Assembly (NCBI RefSeq): GCF_000172175.1
Contig: NZ_ABJL02000008.1
Location: 2,356,001-2,420,000, forward strand
Reading direction: 5' to 3'
DNA: 64,000 nucleotides
Source: Bacteroides intestinalis DSM 17393
GTDB lineage: Bacteria; Bacteroidota; Bacteroidia; Bacteroidales; Bacteroidaceae
In this document: one piece after another, positions 18,129 through 25,894 of the stretch
Numbering within the stretch: position 1 is the stretch's first letter
How the letters are laid out: every line of letters begins with the position of its first letter
Notes under the pieces: generated by a model
What the model saw: only the letters and a program-made list of their open reading frames with translations
Told to the model about the DNA's origin: nothing
The model's database searches: none
Program-made: the position numbers and the translations under genes

Positions 18129-19385
18129 TTATTCCACCACTTTCAGGCGTACCAACTCTATTTTTGTGGCCGTAACCTTAATAATTTTAAACTGAAATTT
18201 TTCAATCGTCACTACTTCATGCAATTTCGGGAAACTCTGATAACGATTCAGAATCAATCCGCCTACCGTCATATAATCATCTTCTTCCGGTAGATCCAGA
18301 TTGAATGTCTCATTCACCTTTTCTATTTCCAAACGACCGGAAAGTACATATTCACTCTCTCCTATCTGTTTGCATACATACGAAGTGTTATCATGCTCAT
18401 CTTCGATATCACCGAATATTTCTTCCACCAAGTCTTCCAATGAAACAATGCCGGACGTACCGCCAAACTCATCCACCACCACAGCAATGGTTTTCTTCTG
18501 CTGCATAAACAGCTTCATCAGCTTATGCGCTGCCATTGTTTCGGGCACAATAGGCACCTCCTTTACATTATTTCGCCAATCGGCAGGGTTGCGGAACATT
18601 TCAGATGAATGGATATATCCTACCACATTATCTATATTTCCGTCATAGACTATAATTTTAGAAATACCGGACTCCACAAAAAGGCTCTTCAATTCTTCCA
18701 GAGAAGTCGTCAGATCCACAGCAACCACTTCTGTTCGTGGCACAATGCAATCACGTATTTTAATACTGGAGAAATCGAGTGCATTCTGAAATATCTTCAC
18801 TTCAGTATCCAGTTCCTCTTCATCTTCGGCATTATCAATGCTACTCTGAACAAAATAATCCAAATCCACTTTTCCAAAAGCCTTGTCGGACGCCTCCTTG
18901 TTGATCTTCATGCCAAACATGCGCAAAAAAAGATAAGACAGTCCCGAAGACAATTGAGATATCGGATATAAAATGACATAACAGATAAGTAACGGGAAAG
19001 CACAGACTTTCAACACAAGATTGGGATTAATCTTGAATAAAGTTTTAGGAAGGAACTCACCCGTTACCAGGATAATAAGTGTGGAGATGACTGTTTGTAA
19101 CAACACTTCCACAAAATCATTGGAGATTAAATCTCCCAGTAAATGCACTTTGATAACTTGCGCCATAAGGATACCATAAATAACCAGCGCAATATTATTA
19201 CCTACCAGCATGGTAGATATAAAGTTATTTGAATTACGGAAGAAATAAGAAAGGATACGTGAAGTCACACCGTCCTTACGTTCCATTTCAAAACGTAGTT
19301 TATCTACGGAAACAAAAGCAATCTCCATACCCGAAAAAAAGGCGGAGAAGGCCATAGTAATCAATAAATAAATATAGGTATCCAT
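18129..19385 (-). CDS. CNNM/CBS-domain membrane protein (hemolysin C/CorC-like)
   Basis: 418 residues. Order: CNNM (DUF21) membrane domain with four hydrophobic segments (about 1-170), a pair of CBS domains (about 205-330, starting RDCIVPRTEVVAVD and with VVDEFGGTSGIVSLEDLVEEIFG) and the CorC/HlyC C-terminal domain (about 340-418). Family members are implicated in Mg2+ or other divalent cation efflux and in GldE-like functions of Bacteroidota. The acidic EDEEELDTEVKIF before the CBS pair is usual. It starts 3 bases after lptC ends. Confidence 0.92.
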   Translation of the reverse strand: MDTYIYLLITMAFSAFFSGMEIAFVSVDKLRFEMERKDGVTSRILSYFFRNSNNFISTMLVGNNIALVIYGILMAQVIKVHLLGDLISNDFVEVLLQTVISTLIILVTGEFLPKTLFKINPNLVLKVCAFPLLICYVILYPISQLSSGLSYLFLRMFGMKINKEASDKAFGKVDLDYFVQSSIDNAEDEEELDTEVKIFQNALDFSSIKIRDCIVPRTEVVAVDLTTSLEELKSLFVESGISKIIVYDGNIDNVVGYIHSSEMFRNPADWRNNVKEVPIVPETMAAHKLMKLFMQQKKTIAVVVDEFGGTSGIVSLEDLVEEIFGDIEDEHDNTSYVCKQIGESEYVLSGRLEIEKVNETFNLDLPEEDDYMTVGGLILNRYQSFPKLHEVVTIEKFQFKIIKVTATKIELVRLKVVE

Positions 19386-19388
19386 AAT

Positions 19389-20048
19389 TTATGGTTTGAT
19401 ACTATCGGTTCGCACACTTCCAGTTTGCACACCGGTTTGCAAGCTATCTGCAGGCGCTGTGGCATCATCATCCACATAGAAAATGCCTTCCGGCTTTCTT
19501 ATTGTATAAATAGTCATTTGTTCATTGGAGTCAAAGCCATGTCCCGTGATGATCCGGTCAGGCTGCTCAATACGGATAAACTGATCGGAATAGATAGTGT
19601 GTTTGTTCTGGTCCCAATATAACAGGTCAGTCTCAAACCTTTCACCTTTCAGATTCTGAATATCCACATTACTCATCAGCTTCCACAACTTTTGCTTCTC
19701 ATAATAATATGCCGTATCTGCCTTTACACTCGCCTCCACATTGAATACCGAGTCGAATTTCTCCAGATAAACACCTTTTTCGAATGCCCAATAGGGCGGA
19801 TTTTTCCGGTCAAAGACCAGCCACTCTTCCGTATTGATACGATAACGGGTGACACCGGAATCAGAGATCAAAGTCATGACTCCTTTCGTATCCATCACAG
19901 GCAATGAATCACGCTCTGTTATAGCATCTCCCATATCCTTATGACGTCCGGAACAGGCGGAAAATAAAAGAAGCATAACCACTGCCCCACAGGCAATGGT
20001 TATGCTCAAGCTTCTACAAAATAGAACGTTACTTCGTTTTGGTAACAT
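19389..20048 (-). CDS. lptC: LPS export protein LptC
   Basis: 219 residues. The hydrophobic N-terminus (about 13-31) ends in a lipobox-like LLFSAC. The beta-jellyroll segment with VFDRKNPPYWAFEKGVYLE, DTAYYYEKQKLWKLMSNV and FETDLLYWDQNKHTIYSD is diagnostic of Bacteroidota LptC. LptC bridges LptB2FG and LptA, passing LPS across the periplasm. A Thr/Ser-rich tail of about 20 residues at the end is poorly conserved. Packed between a TPR gene and the CNNM gene. Confidence 0.92.
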   Translation of the reverse strand: MLPKRSNVLFCRSLSITIACGAVVMLLLFSACSGRHKDMGDAITERDSLPVMDTKGVMTLISDSGVTRYRINTEEWLVFDRKNPPYWAFEKGVYLEKFDSVFNVEASVKADTAYYYEKQKLWKLMSNVDIQNLKGERFETDLLYWDQNKHTIYSDQFIRIEQPDRIITGHGFDSNEQMTIYTIRKPEGIFYVDDDATAPADSLQTGVQTGSVRTDSIKP

Positions 20049-20059
20049 ATTTATATTTC

Positions 20060-21385
20060 TTATCGAACCGTTGTGCTTTCACCGATCCAGCCACCTATTG
20101 TAACGCGGTCTCCAGCTTTAATACCCAACATAAAGAGGTCTTCAGCTTTCGGTGTATAGCGTGCATACGTTGAAATCAATTCGTTTGCCTTATCAGCTAC
20201 ACTCGGATCTACGGCTTTAGCACGTTGCAACTTATCAATAACAACGAAGTATGTACACTTATTCAAAGCAGACTCGTCATTCCAGTTCGGGCTGGAAGCA
20301 TAAAGCTGTGCAAGCAAGATATAAGCATCTCCAAAGTTTTCCTTGAAACCGATAGCTTTCTGCAAATAACTTCTGGCCTGTGACAACTTCTTACTATTGA
20401 ACAAAGATGCAGCAACAATATAACATAACTGAGCCTTCTTTTCAGAGTCGCTTTCAAGACTCAATGCCTCATCAAAGTATTTGATAGCTGTATCAAAGTC
20501 ACCTTTCTTATATGCCATATATCCACATCCTGTAGCAGCGTCAGCAGTAGGATTGATCTTATACATATAATAAGAAGCTTGGAAGTATGCTTCGCTTTCA
20601 GTACATTTCATCATCTTCATGACAGCGATAGCCTTCTTCAAATAAGCAGAGTCCGTTTGATTGGCTTCAACTTTAGGACCATAAATACTTTGCAAAGATT
20701 CACAATCAGCAGTACCACTATTGATAAACATGGCTACAAGGTTATCTTTTACTTGTTGCAAAGCCTTTTTCTTATTTGCATCAGGTTCTGCCGTGACAGC
20801 ATCATCCGCATATTCAGAAGCAGTCAAATAATCTTGAATAAATTGTTCTTTATGATTAGTATCTATTTTCAATTTATTCAAAGACATATCCAAAAAATAG
20901 TGCAAAATAGCACCTTCTGAATTTCCTTTTTCCGCATCAACCGATTGTTTAAACCAGTCATAAGCTTGATTAACATCCATTTTAGGAGCTAAGGCAATGT
21001 AATCAAGAGCTTTAGCACCCAACGCTCCATCAACACTTGTTGAAAGTTTGGTACCTTTAGCTATAAATTCAGGAATGTATTTTATTTTCAGATCATGTAG
21101 TTCCATCAATTCGTCGAAATACTTCTTATAATCCGCAGAATTACGATCTTTGATTTCACTCAGGAAAGCACGGAGGATTTTCTGGCCATCCGTAAAAGTG
21201 TAATATCTCAATGTCGGACATGCCTTCAGAACTTCTTTCCACGGCAAATAAGCATCCTTAAAATTATTAGCTCTCACCGCTTCATGAGAAATACTACTGT
21301 TCTTATTACAATCTTCAGTCTGTGCGAAAGCGCTGGTTACTCCACCCGAAAGGAGCAAGACAGCTACAAGCGTTTTAATCTTCAT
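20060..21385 (-). CDS. Periplasmic tetratricopeptide-repeat protein
   Basis: 441 residues with a signal peptide (MKIKTLVAVLLLSGGVTSAFAQ). The rest is almost wholly helical TPR-like repeats; the clearest are GYMAYKKGDFDTAIKYFDEALSL (about 290) and the helix pair around ARSYLQKAIGFKENFGDAYILLA (about 340-362). The extreme C-terminus (AGDRVTIGGWIGESTTVR) is a short conserved beta tail. Function not known. Its position between the beta-barrel protein and LptC suggests a scaffold in outer-membrane assembly, which is inference. Confidence 0.82.
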   Translation of the reverse strand: MKIKTLVAVLLLSGGVTSAFAQTEDCNKNSSISHEAVRANNFKDAYLPWKEVLKACPTLRYYTFTDGQKILRAFLSEIKDRNSADYKKYFDELMELHDLKIKYIPEFIAKGTKLSTSVDGALGAKALDYIALAPKMDVNQAYDWFKQSVDAEKGNSEGAILHYFLDMSLNKLKIDTNHKEQFIQDYLTASEYADDAVTAEPDANKKKALQQVKDNLVAMFINSGTADCESLQSIYGPKVEANQTDSAYLKKAIAVMKMMKCTESEAYFQASYYMYKINPTADAATGCGYMAYKKGDFDTAIKYFDEALSLESDSEKKAQLCYIVAASLFNSKKLSQARSYLQKAIGFKENFGDAYILLAQLYASSPNWNDESALNKCTYFVVIDKLQRAKAVDPSVADKANELISTYARYTPKAEDLFMLGIKAGDRVTIGGWIGESTTVR

Positions 21386-21431
21386 TGTATTTAAATTTTA
21401 GTTGTTATATTGTCTATTCTTCAATTACTAA

Positions 21432-22694
21432 TTACTGAACTTTACGTTTCCAGAACCATTGTTCATTGAATGTCACGCCAATACAAAGACGTAATGTATT
21501 CTCATTCAAAAATCTGCTTTCCGTACCTTGCATTCTCACATATTGTGCTGAAATACTCAATACAGAACGGCTACGCGGCAAAGGCAATCCAAAACCGGCA
21601 GTGACTCCATACTCATTCGCAGCACGCGCCCCATCTATCTTATAATAAGGTTTGGAATAATAAGCTCCCAAACGATATTTAATATGTGAAAGATAACTTC
21701 TTCCCAACAAATTAGGAACATACTCTGCACCCACAGCAATCTTGGCACGATTACAGAAAACATCCGAATTATTCATAAACGTCGTACTACTCCATTTCTG
21801 AAACATAACATCCGCACCCACTGTAAGGCGATCATCATATACATATGTCACACCGGCACCCAATGTCATAGGAATACCCATTGTCAATATTGTATCTTTT
21901 TGCGTCGTAGTATACCCCGTCGAAGAATTACCCTTCTGGTTTTGTATATACGCGTCATTATTTAAATCATGTCCCGGTGAAAAAACGACACCTAACGTAG
22001 CAACATGCTTCTTGCTGAACTGGTGTGTATATTGTGCACCGAAATCAAGTTTATAGCTTGTAATTTCCATGCCCGTAACCGTAGTCAAAGGCATTACAGT
22101 CGAATTAGACGGAAATGACTGGCTACGGGTATGTGTGATATCTCCCCAAAGATACGAAATATTCGCACCAACAGAAAGATTTTTAAATATTTTAAAACCC
22201 GCGCCCAAATAAAGTTGGTGTAAACCACCTTCACCAGCATAAGTCGTACTGGCTGAATTCTCCGGATATTCCGTGTTTTCCTGATAACTAGCCATTGTAT
22301 AACCAACGTTGGAATAAGGCAACAATCCTATACTCATAGCTCCCCATTTGGAAAGGCGGAACTGCATAGTGATATAGTCAAAACTGGAGTTCTTGGCATT
22401 CTTTTTAACAGTTCCATCACTGAAGTTGGTATTCTGCATGGAAATCCCCCCATCAAACATAAAAGTCAACGAATCGACCGCCGTATAGGATGCCGGATTC
22501 GCAAAATTAGTCTGATACTTGTCACGTAAGCCATAAGCAATGCCACCCATTGCCTTACTATTACCCGACCCTTGGTCTGCCAGCTGTCCGTATCCGTATC
22601 GTGTATAGGGAGAATTTGTATTATTTTGAGCGACCGTCGCCCCAGATAATATCGTGAGCAAAAGCACCAAAAGTGTTTGTCTAAATCTTGTCAT
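21432..22694 (-). CDS. Outer-membrane beta-barrel protein (FadL/OmpP1-like)
   Basis: 420 residues. A signal peptide ending in VAQ is followed by NSPYTRYGYGQLADQGSGNSKAMGG, the typical start of Bacteroidota OmpP1/FadL-like barrels in which the N-terminus plugs the pore. Alternating aromatic strands fill the rest. The C-terminus is WKRKVQ, so it lacks the terminal aromatic often seen. A transport substrate cannot be named. Its first 14 bases overlap the coaX end. Confidence 0.8.
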   Translation of the reverse strand: MTRFRQTLLVLLLTILSGATVAQNNTNSPYTRYGYGQLADQGSGNSKAMGGIAYGLRDKYQTNFANPASYTAVDSLTFMFDGGISMQNTNFSDGTVKKNAKNSSFDYITMQFRLSKWGAMSIGLLPYSNVGYTMASYQENTEYPENSASTTYAGEGGLHQLYLGAGFKIFKNLSVGANISYLWGDITHTRSQSFPSNSTVMPLTTVTGMEITSYKLDFGAQYTHQFSKKHVATLGVVFSPGHDLNNDAYIQNQKGNSSTGYTTTQKDTILTMGIPMTLGAGVTYVYDDRLTVGADVMFQKWSSTTFMNNSDVFCNRAKIAVGAEYVPNLLGRSYLSHIKYRLGAYYSKPYYKIDGARAANEYGVTAGFGLPLPRSRSVLSISAQYVRMQGTESRFLNENTLRLCIGVTFNEQWFWKRKVQ

Positions 22695-23412
22695 TATTAT
22701 AGTTTAAAATTCGATTTAATCCTTTCAACACTAAAAATCTGTCTGCAAAGATGATACTTTTTAAGTTTGTATCAAAAGAAAAATCATCCCCGCCCGTTAA
22801 AAAAACCAAAAGTTCAGGATATTTATGTTTCATAGCCATTATGTAACCCGAAATTTCATATTCCATACCTTTCAGCACCCCAGCGCGGATGGCAGTCTCA
22901 GTATCCTTTCCCATCGGGAGTTCACGCCCTTCACGCCGCACCAGCGGCAAACGTCCGGTAAACTGGTGAAGTGCACGAAAACGCATTTGCAAACCGGGTG
23001 AAATATTCCCGCCGTGATAGCGTCCTTCAGCATCCACAAATTCGTACGTAATGCATGTGCCGGCATCAATCACCAAGATATTTCTGCCAGGAAACTGTTC
23101 GTTAGCAGCTACTACAGCCGCCATACGGTCATAGCCCAATGTCTGAGGAGTCTCATACAGATTTTCCACCGGTAGTGGAGTCTTTTCATTCAGCCAGAGT
23201 ACCGGTATAGGAAGTAATGCTAACTGCGCCAACACCTGTTCGCTCAAGTCTATTACGGTTGCAACAATCGCCTTTTCAAAGTGATATTTATGATAAATAT
23301 CTTTCAGATGCTCCAAATTCTGTTTGGAGTCATATACCACTTCCAAAAGTGAAAAGCCGTCAAAGACAGCTACTTTTGCTACCGTATTTCCAATATCAAT
23401 AACGAGATTCAC
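22681..23412 (-). CDS. coaX: Type III pantothenate kinase CoaX
   Basis: 243 residues. First step of coenzyme A synthesis (ATP + pantothenate to 4'-phosphopantothenate). ASKHA-fold signatures: phosphate-1 loop DIGNTVAKVAVFDG (about 5-18), the pantothenate-binding region TLGYDRMAAVVAA (about 91-103), the VIDAGTCITYEFV phosphate-2 segment (about 114-126) with the catalytic Asp, GGNISPGLQMR, and TGGD near the end. It heads the operon running to ppiD. A second, type II-like pantothenate kinase is encoded at 43865-44692. Confidence 0.95.
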   Translation of the reverse strand: MNLVIDIGNTVAKVAVFDGFSLLEVVYDSKQNLEHLKDIYHKYHFEKAIVATVIDLSEQVLAQLALLPIPVLWLNEKTPLPVENLYETPQTLGYDRMAAVVAANEQFPGRNILVIDAGTCITYEFVDAEGRYHGGNISPGLQMRFRALHQFTGRLPLVRREGRELPMGKDTETAIRAGVLKGMEYEISGYIMAMKHKYPELLVFLTGGDDFSFDTNLKSIIFADRFLVLKGLNRILNYNNDKI

Positions 23413-23437
23413 TGAATACTGATTATTTTTCCGGGCG

Positions 23438-23445
23438 CAAAGATA
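23438..23445 (-). promoter_or_regulatory. Promoter -7 element of coaX operon
   Basis: Minus-strand TATCTTTG, 25 bases before the coaX start; the GCGCCC that follows it is common downstream of Bacteroides promoters. Confidence 0.65.
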
Positions 23446-23477
23446 CTATTTTAATTGAATTGGTTTTCTTTTTTCTA

Positions 23478-23942
23478 TCAATATTCGTCATTAGCGTAAA
23501 GGAAGTCGAATGCAGCTTGATTATACTCAAATATTTCTTCTGGTTTAAAAAATCTTTTCAACTCCACTTCTGCTGCTTCAAGCGAATCGGAGGCATGCAC
23601 TATATTCTCCTGGAAACTCATGCTGTAATCTCCACGAATAGTACCGGGAGCAGCCTTCCTGCCGTTGGTGGGACCTGTCAGTGTTCTTACAGCTCCAATC
23701 GCATCCACTCCCTCAAAACAACACACAATGACCGGGCATGCCATCATTGAATCCTTCACACGCTGAAAGAACGGCTTTGCACTTAAGTGAGCATAATGCT
23801 CATTGAGTATTTCATCCGTCAGCTGCACCATCTTCATACCGGCTAAACGTAAGCCTTTGCGTTCAAATCTATTTGTGATCTCACCTACCAACCCTCTTTG
23901 CAGGGTGCATGGTTTCAAAATGACCAGTGTTTTCTCCATCAT
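23478..23942 (-). CDS. ndk: Nucleoside diphosphate kinase
   Basis: 154 residues from ATG at 23942 (a second ATG follows at 23939). Upstream in-frame codons to 23975 are not family-like. The enzyme equilibrates NTP and NDP pools through a phospho-His. N-terminus EKTLVILKPCTLQRGLVGEI, nucleotide-binding LTGPTNGRKAAPGTIRGDYS and NIVHASDSLEAAEVELKRFF are all standard; the active-site His is in NIVHASDS. The 12-residue insertion around KMVQLTDEILNEHYAHL is usual for Bacteroidota. Confidence 0.95.
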   Translation of the reverse strand: MMEKTLVILKPCTLQRGLVGEITNRFERKGLRLAGMKMVQLTDEILNEHYAHLSAKPFFQRVKDSMMACPVIVCCFEGVDAIGAVRTLTGPTNGRKAAPGTIRGDYSMSFQENIVHASDSLEAAEVELKRFFKPEEIFEYNQAAFDFLYANDEY

Positions 23943-24107
23943 AATAGTCGATTCTTTTTTAAAGTTATAAAACAACTCTTTCCAAAAATACTACTTTTCC
24001 ATGAAATACGATCTTCGTTGGGTCTTTTTTATGTAAATCAGGGAAAAAGGGATAAATTAAGTAATACGAATCAGGAGTTGAATTGATTCATATCTTTTCG
24101 GTTTTGA

Positions 24108-24133
24108 GGGAAAGTTGACAAGTTAACTTTCCC
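24108..24133 (+). terminator. Terminator-like hairpin with no known upstream gene
   Basis: GGGAAAGTT (24108-24116) pairs exactly with AACTTTCCC (24125-24133), 8-nt loop, followed by GTTTT on the plus strand. There is no rightward gene in front of it, so it either ends an unannotated short RNA or is a structural element. Confidence 0.45.
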
Positions 24134-24178
24134 GTTTTAATATTTTAGAAGAGGATACAATAAAAAGTTAGCATTATT

Positions 24179-24282
24179 TTACTCCCACTACTATCACTTT
24201 GAAGATAAATTATTAATAATAAAAACATTAAGTATGAGTGAGAGTAACTTTTAAGAGTGAGAGTAAGGGCGTTACTCTCACT
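24179..24282. repeat. AGTGAGAGTAA direct and inverted repeats
   Basis: AGTGAGAGTAA lies at 24237-24247 and 24256-24266 (step 19), its exact reverse complement TTACTCTCACT at 24272-24282, and a one-mismatch inverse copy TTACTCCCACT at 24179-24189. The inner pair forms an 11-bp hairpin with a 5-nt loop. Confidence 0.75.
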
Positions 24283-24356
24283 TTGTCTCGTCCTATAAAC
24301 AAGGCATTCACCTGCTTTACATCAGGGATTATTTCGCTTATCCTTAGGAACAATCA

Positions 24357-24444
24357 GCTGTCAACCTTGGTCAACAGGCTTATCAACCAAGATTGATGAG
24401 CTCGTCAACCATCGTTGATAAGCCTGTTGACCAAGGTTGACAGC
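24357..24444. repeat. 88-bp near-perfect palindrome of phased GTCAAC words, 22-bp step
   Basis: Arms 24357-24387 and 24414-24444 are exact 31-bp inverted repeats; the 26 bases between them are also largely self-complementary around GAG|CTC (centre 24400.5). GTCAAC, GTTGAC or one/two-base variants begin at 24360, 24370, 24382, 24392, 24404, 24414, 24426 and 24436: spacings 10, 12, 10, 12, 10, 12, 10, a strict 22-bp repeat of paired words. Confidence 0.92.
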
Positions 24445-24676
24445 CAATGAAGCTTACTATAAAAAAATACCACAATAAGTATGCTGGATTAAGACAACCA
24501 CTCATCATCCCTCCCAATCACCTGAATTTCCGGTCTGATATTGAGTCAGCAGAAAAGAGATAAATCTCTATAAAAAATGCTTAAGAAATAAAGGAATGCC
24601 TCGTCAGCCAAAGATAAACTAAAGAAATTGCTGTAAGAATGAAAAAGATTACAGTCTTTTTGCCTAATTTTGCAGC

Positions 24677-25894
24677 ATGAAACGAAAACTACTCATTTCC
24701 GTATATTTCATACTTTGTTCTCTTTGCCCGCACATAGCCACTGCCCAAGAACAAACGCCGCGGGAAAAGATAACCGATTCGATCCGCATCAGCCTGCTGA
24801 CCTGCGCCTCGGGTGGAGAAATATATTCTCTTTTCGGGCATACTGCCATCCGCTACGAAAACTTTACCCGGAATATCGACGCTGTTTTCAACTATGGCAT
24901 GTTCAATTTCAATGCTCCCAACTTCATTCTCCGCTTCGCTTTAGGAGAGACAGACTACCAGTTAGGAGCTACCAATTACGAGCACTTTGTAGCCGAATAC
25001 AACTACCTGGGACGGGACGTATGGCAACAAACACTGAACCTTACTCCGGACGAAAAGGAACATTTGTTTAATCTGCTTCAGGAAAACTATCGCCCGGAAA
25101 ACCGTGAGTATCGTTACAACTTCTTCTACGACAACTGCGCCACCCGACCGCGCGACCAAATAGAGAAAGCCATCGACGGTTCTCTGCAATATGCTGACAA
25201 TATGACCGACAATAACACGGGAGTTTCTTTCCGTGATTTACTGCATAAATACAGTGAGGGGCATCCCTGGTCACGTTTTGGCATGGATATGTGCATGGGT
25301 AGCGAAGCTGACAAGCCTATCAACCGAAGACTGATGATGTTCGTCCCTTTCTATGTACAAGAGTACTTCAATACAGCCCAAATCATAGACAAAGAGGGAA
25401 AAGCACGCCCGCTGATATCCTCTGAAGAGAAAATAGTAGAAACCGGACTGACAGCTGCCGACCACCGCTCCAGTGGTATTACCCCGATGCAATCGGCCTT
25501 GCTGCTGTTCATCCTGGTAACTGCCGCCACTATCTACGGTATCCGACGCCGGAAAACCCTCTGGGGACTGGATTTAATCTTGTTCTTCTGTGCCGGAATA
25601 GCCGGATGCATCCTTGCTTTCCTGGCCTTATTCTCCCAGCATCCGGCAGTAAGCCCCAACTATTTACTGTTTGTATTCCACCCGTTGCACCTATTTTGTC
25701 TCCCGTGGATGATAAATAAGGTGAGAAAACGACAAAAAAGTCGGTACATGGTACTTAATTTCATCGTTTTAACACTTTTTATACTGCTTTGGGCGATAAT
25801 ACCGCAAAGATTTGACTTAGCTGTATTACCTTTGGCACTTTGTTTGCTAGTACGTTCAGCAAGCAATCTTATTTTGACATCGAAAAAGAGATAA
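24677..25894 (+). CDS. DUF4105 membrane protein, probable lipoprotein N-acyltransferase Lnb-like
   Basis: 405 residues. A signal sequence (about 1-22) leads to a periplasmic DUF4105 domain (about 30-260) with LLTCASGGEIYSLFGHTAIR (conserved His near 57) and FYDNCATRPRDQIEKA (conserved Cys near 154), a thiol-hydrolase-like His/Cys pair. Four membrane segments follow (about 274-290, 297-320, 350-375, 380-395). From memory, a Bacteroides DUF4105-type protein, Lnb, was reported as the enzyme adding the N-terminal acyl chain to lipoproteins, since Bacteroidota lack a typical Lnt; assigning that here is inference. The phosphatase gene starts directly after its stop codon. Confidence 0.78.
   Translation: MKRKLLISVYFILCSLCPHIATAQEQTPREKITDSIRISLLTCASGGEIYSLFGHTAIRYENFTRNIDAVFNYGMFNFNAPNFILRFALGETDYQLGATNYEHFVAEYNYLGRDVWQQTLNLTPDEKEHLFNLLQENYRPENREYRYNFFYDNCATRPRDQIEKAIDGSLQYADNMTDNNTGVSFRDLLHKYSEGHPWSRFGMDMCMGSEADKPINRRLMMFVPFYVQEYFNTAQIIDKEGKARPLISSEEKIVETGLTAADHRSSGITPMQSALLLFILVTAATIYGIRRRKTLWGLDLILFFCAGIAGCILAFLALFSQHPAVSPNYLLFVFHPLHLFCLPWMINKVRKRQKSRYMVLNFIVLTLFILLWAIIPQRFDLAVLPLALCLLVRSASNLILTSKKR

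Larger units (their letters stand above)
23943..24676. other. Long divergent intergenic region with stacked palindromes
   Basis: About 730 bases between ndk and the DUF4105 gene without a supportable ORF. It holds a likely ndk -7 element (TATTTTTG, minus strand, 24000-23993), a 9-bp hairpin (24108-24133), a GTGAGAGTAA inverted array (24179-24282) and the 88-bp GTCAAC palindrome (24357-24444). Near the right end TAATTTTG (24665-24672) abuts the start codon at 24677. The remainder is AT-rich and unassigned. Confidence 0.7.

Noticed and set aside
24357..24444. Origin of replication: TTATCAAC resembles a DnaA box
   Set aside because: No exact DnaA-box consensus (TTATCCACA), no AT-rich unwinding element in the right place, no dnaA/dnaN/gyrB gene nearby. 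The words are better explained by the GTCAAC periodicity.
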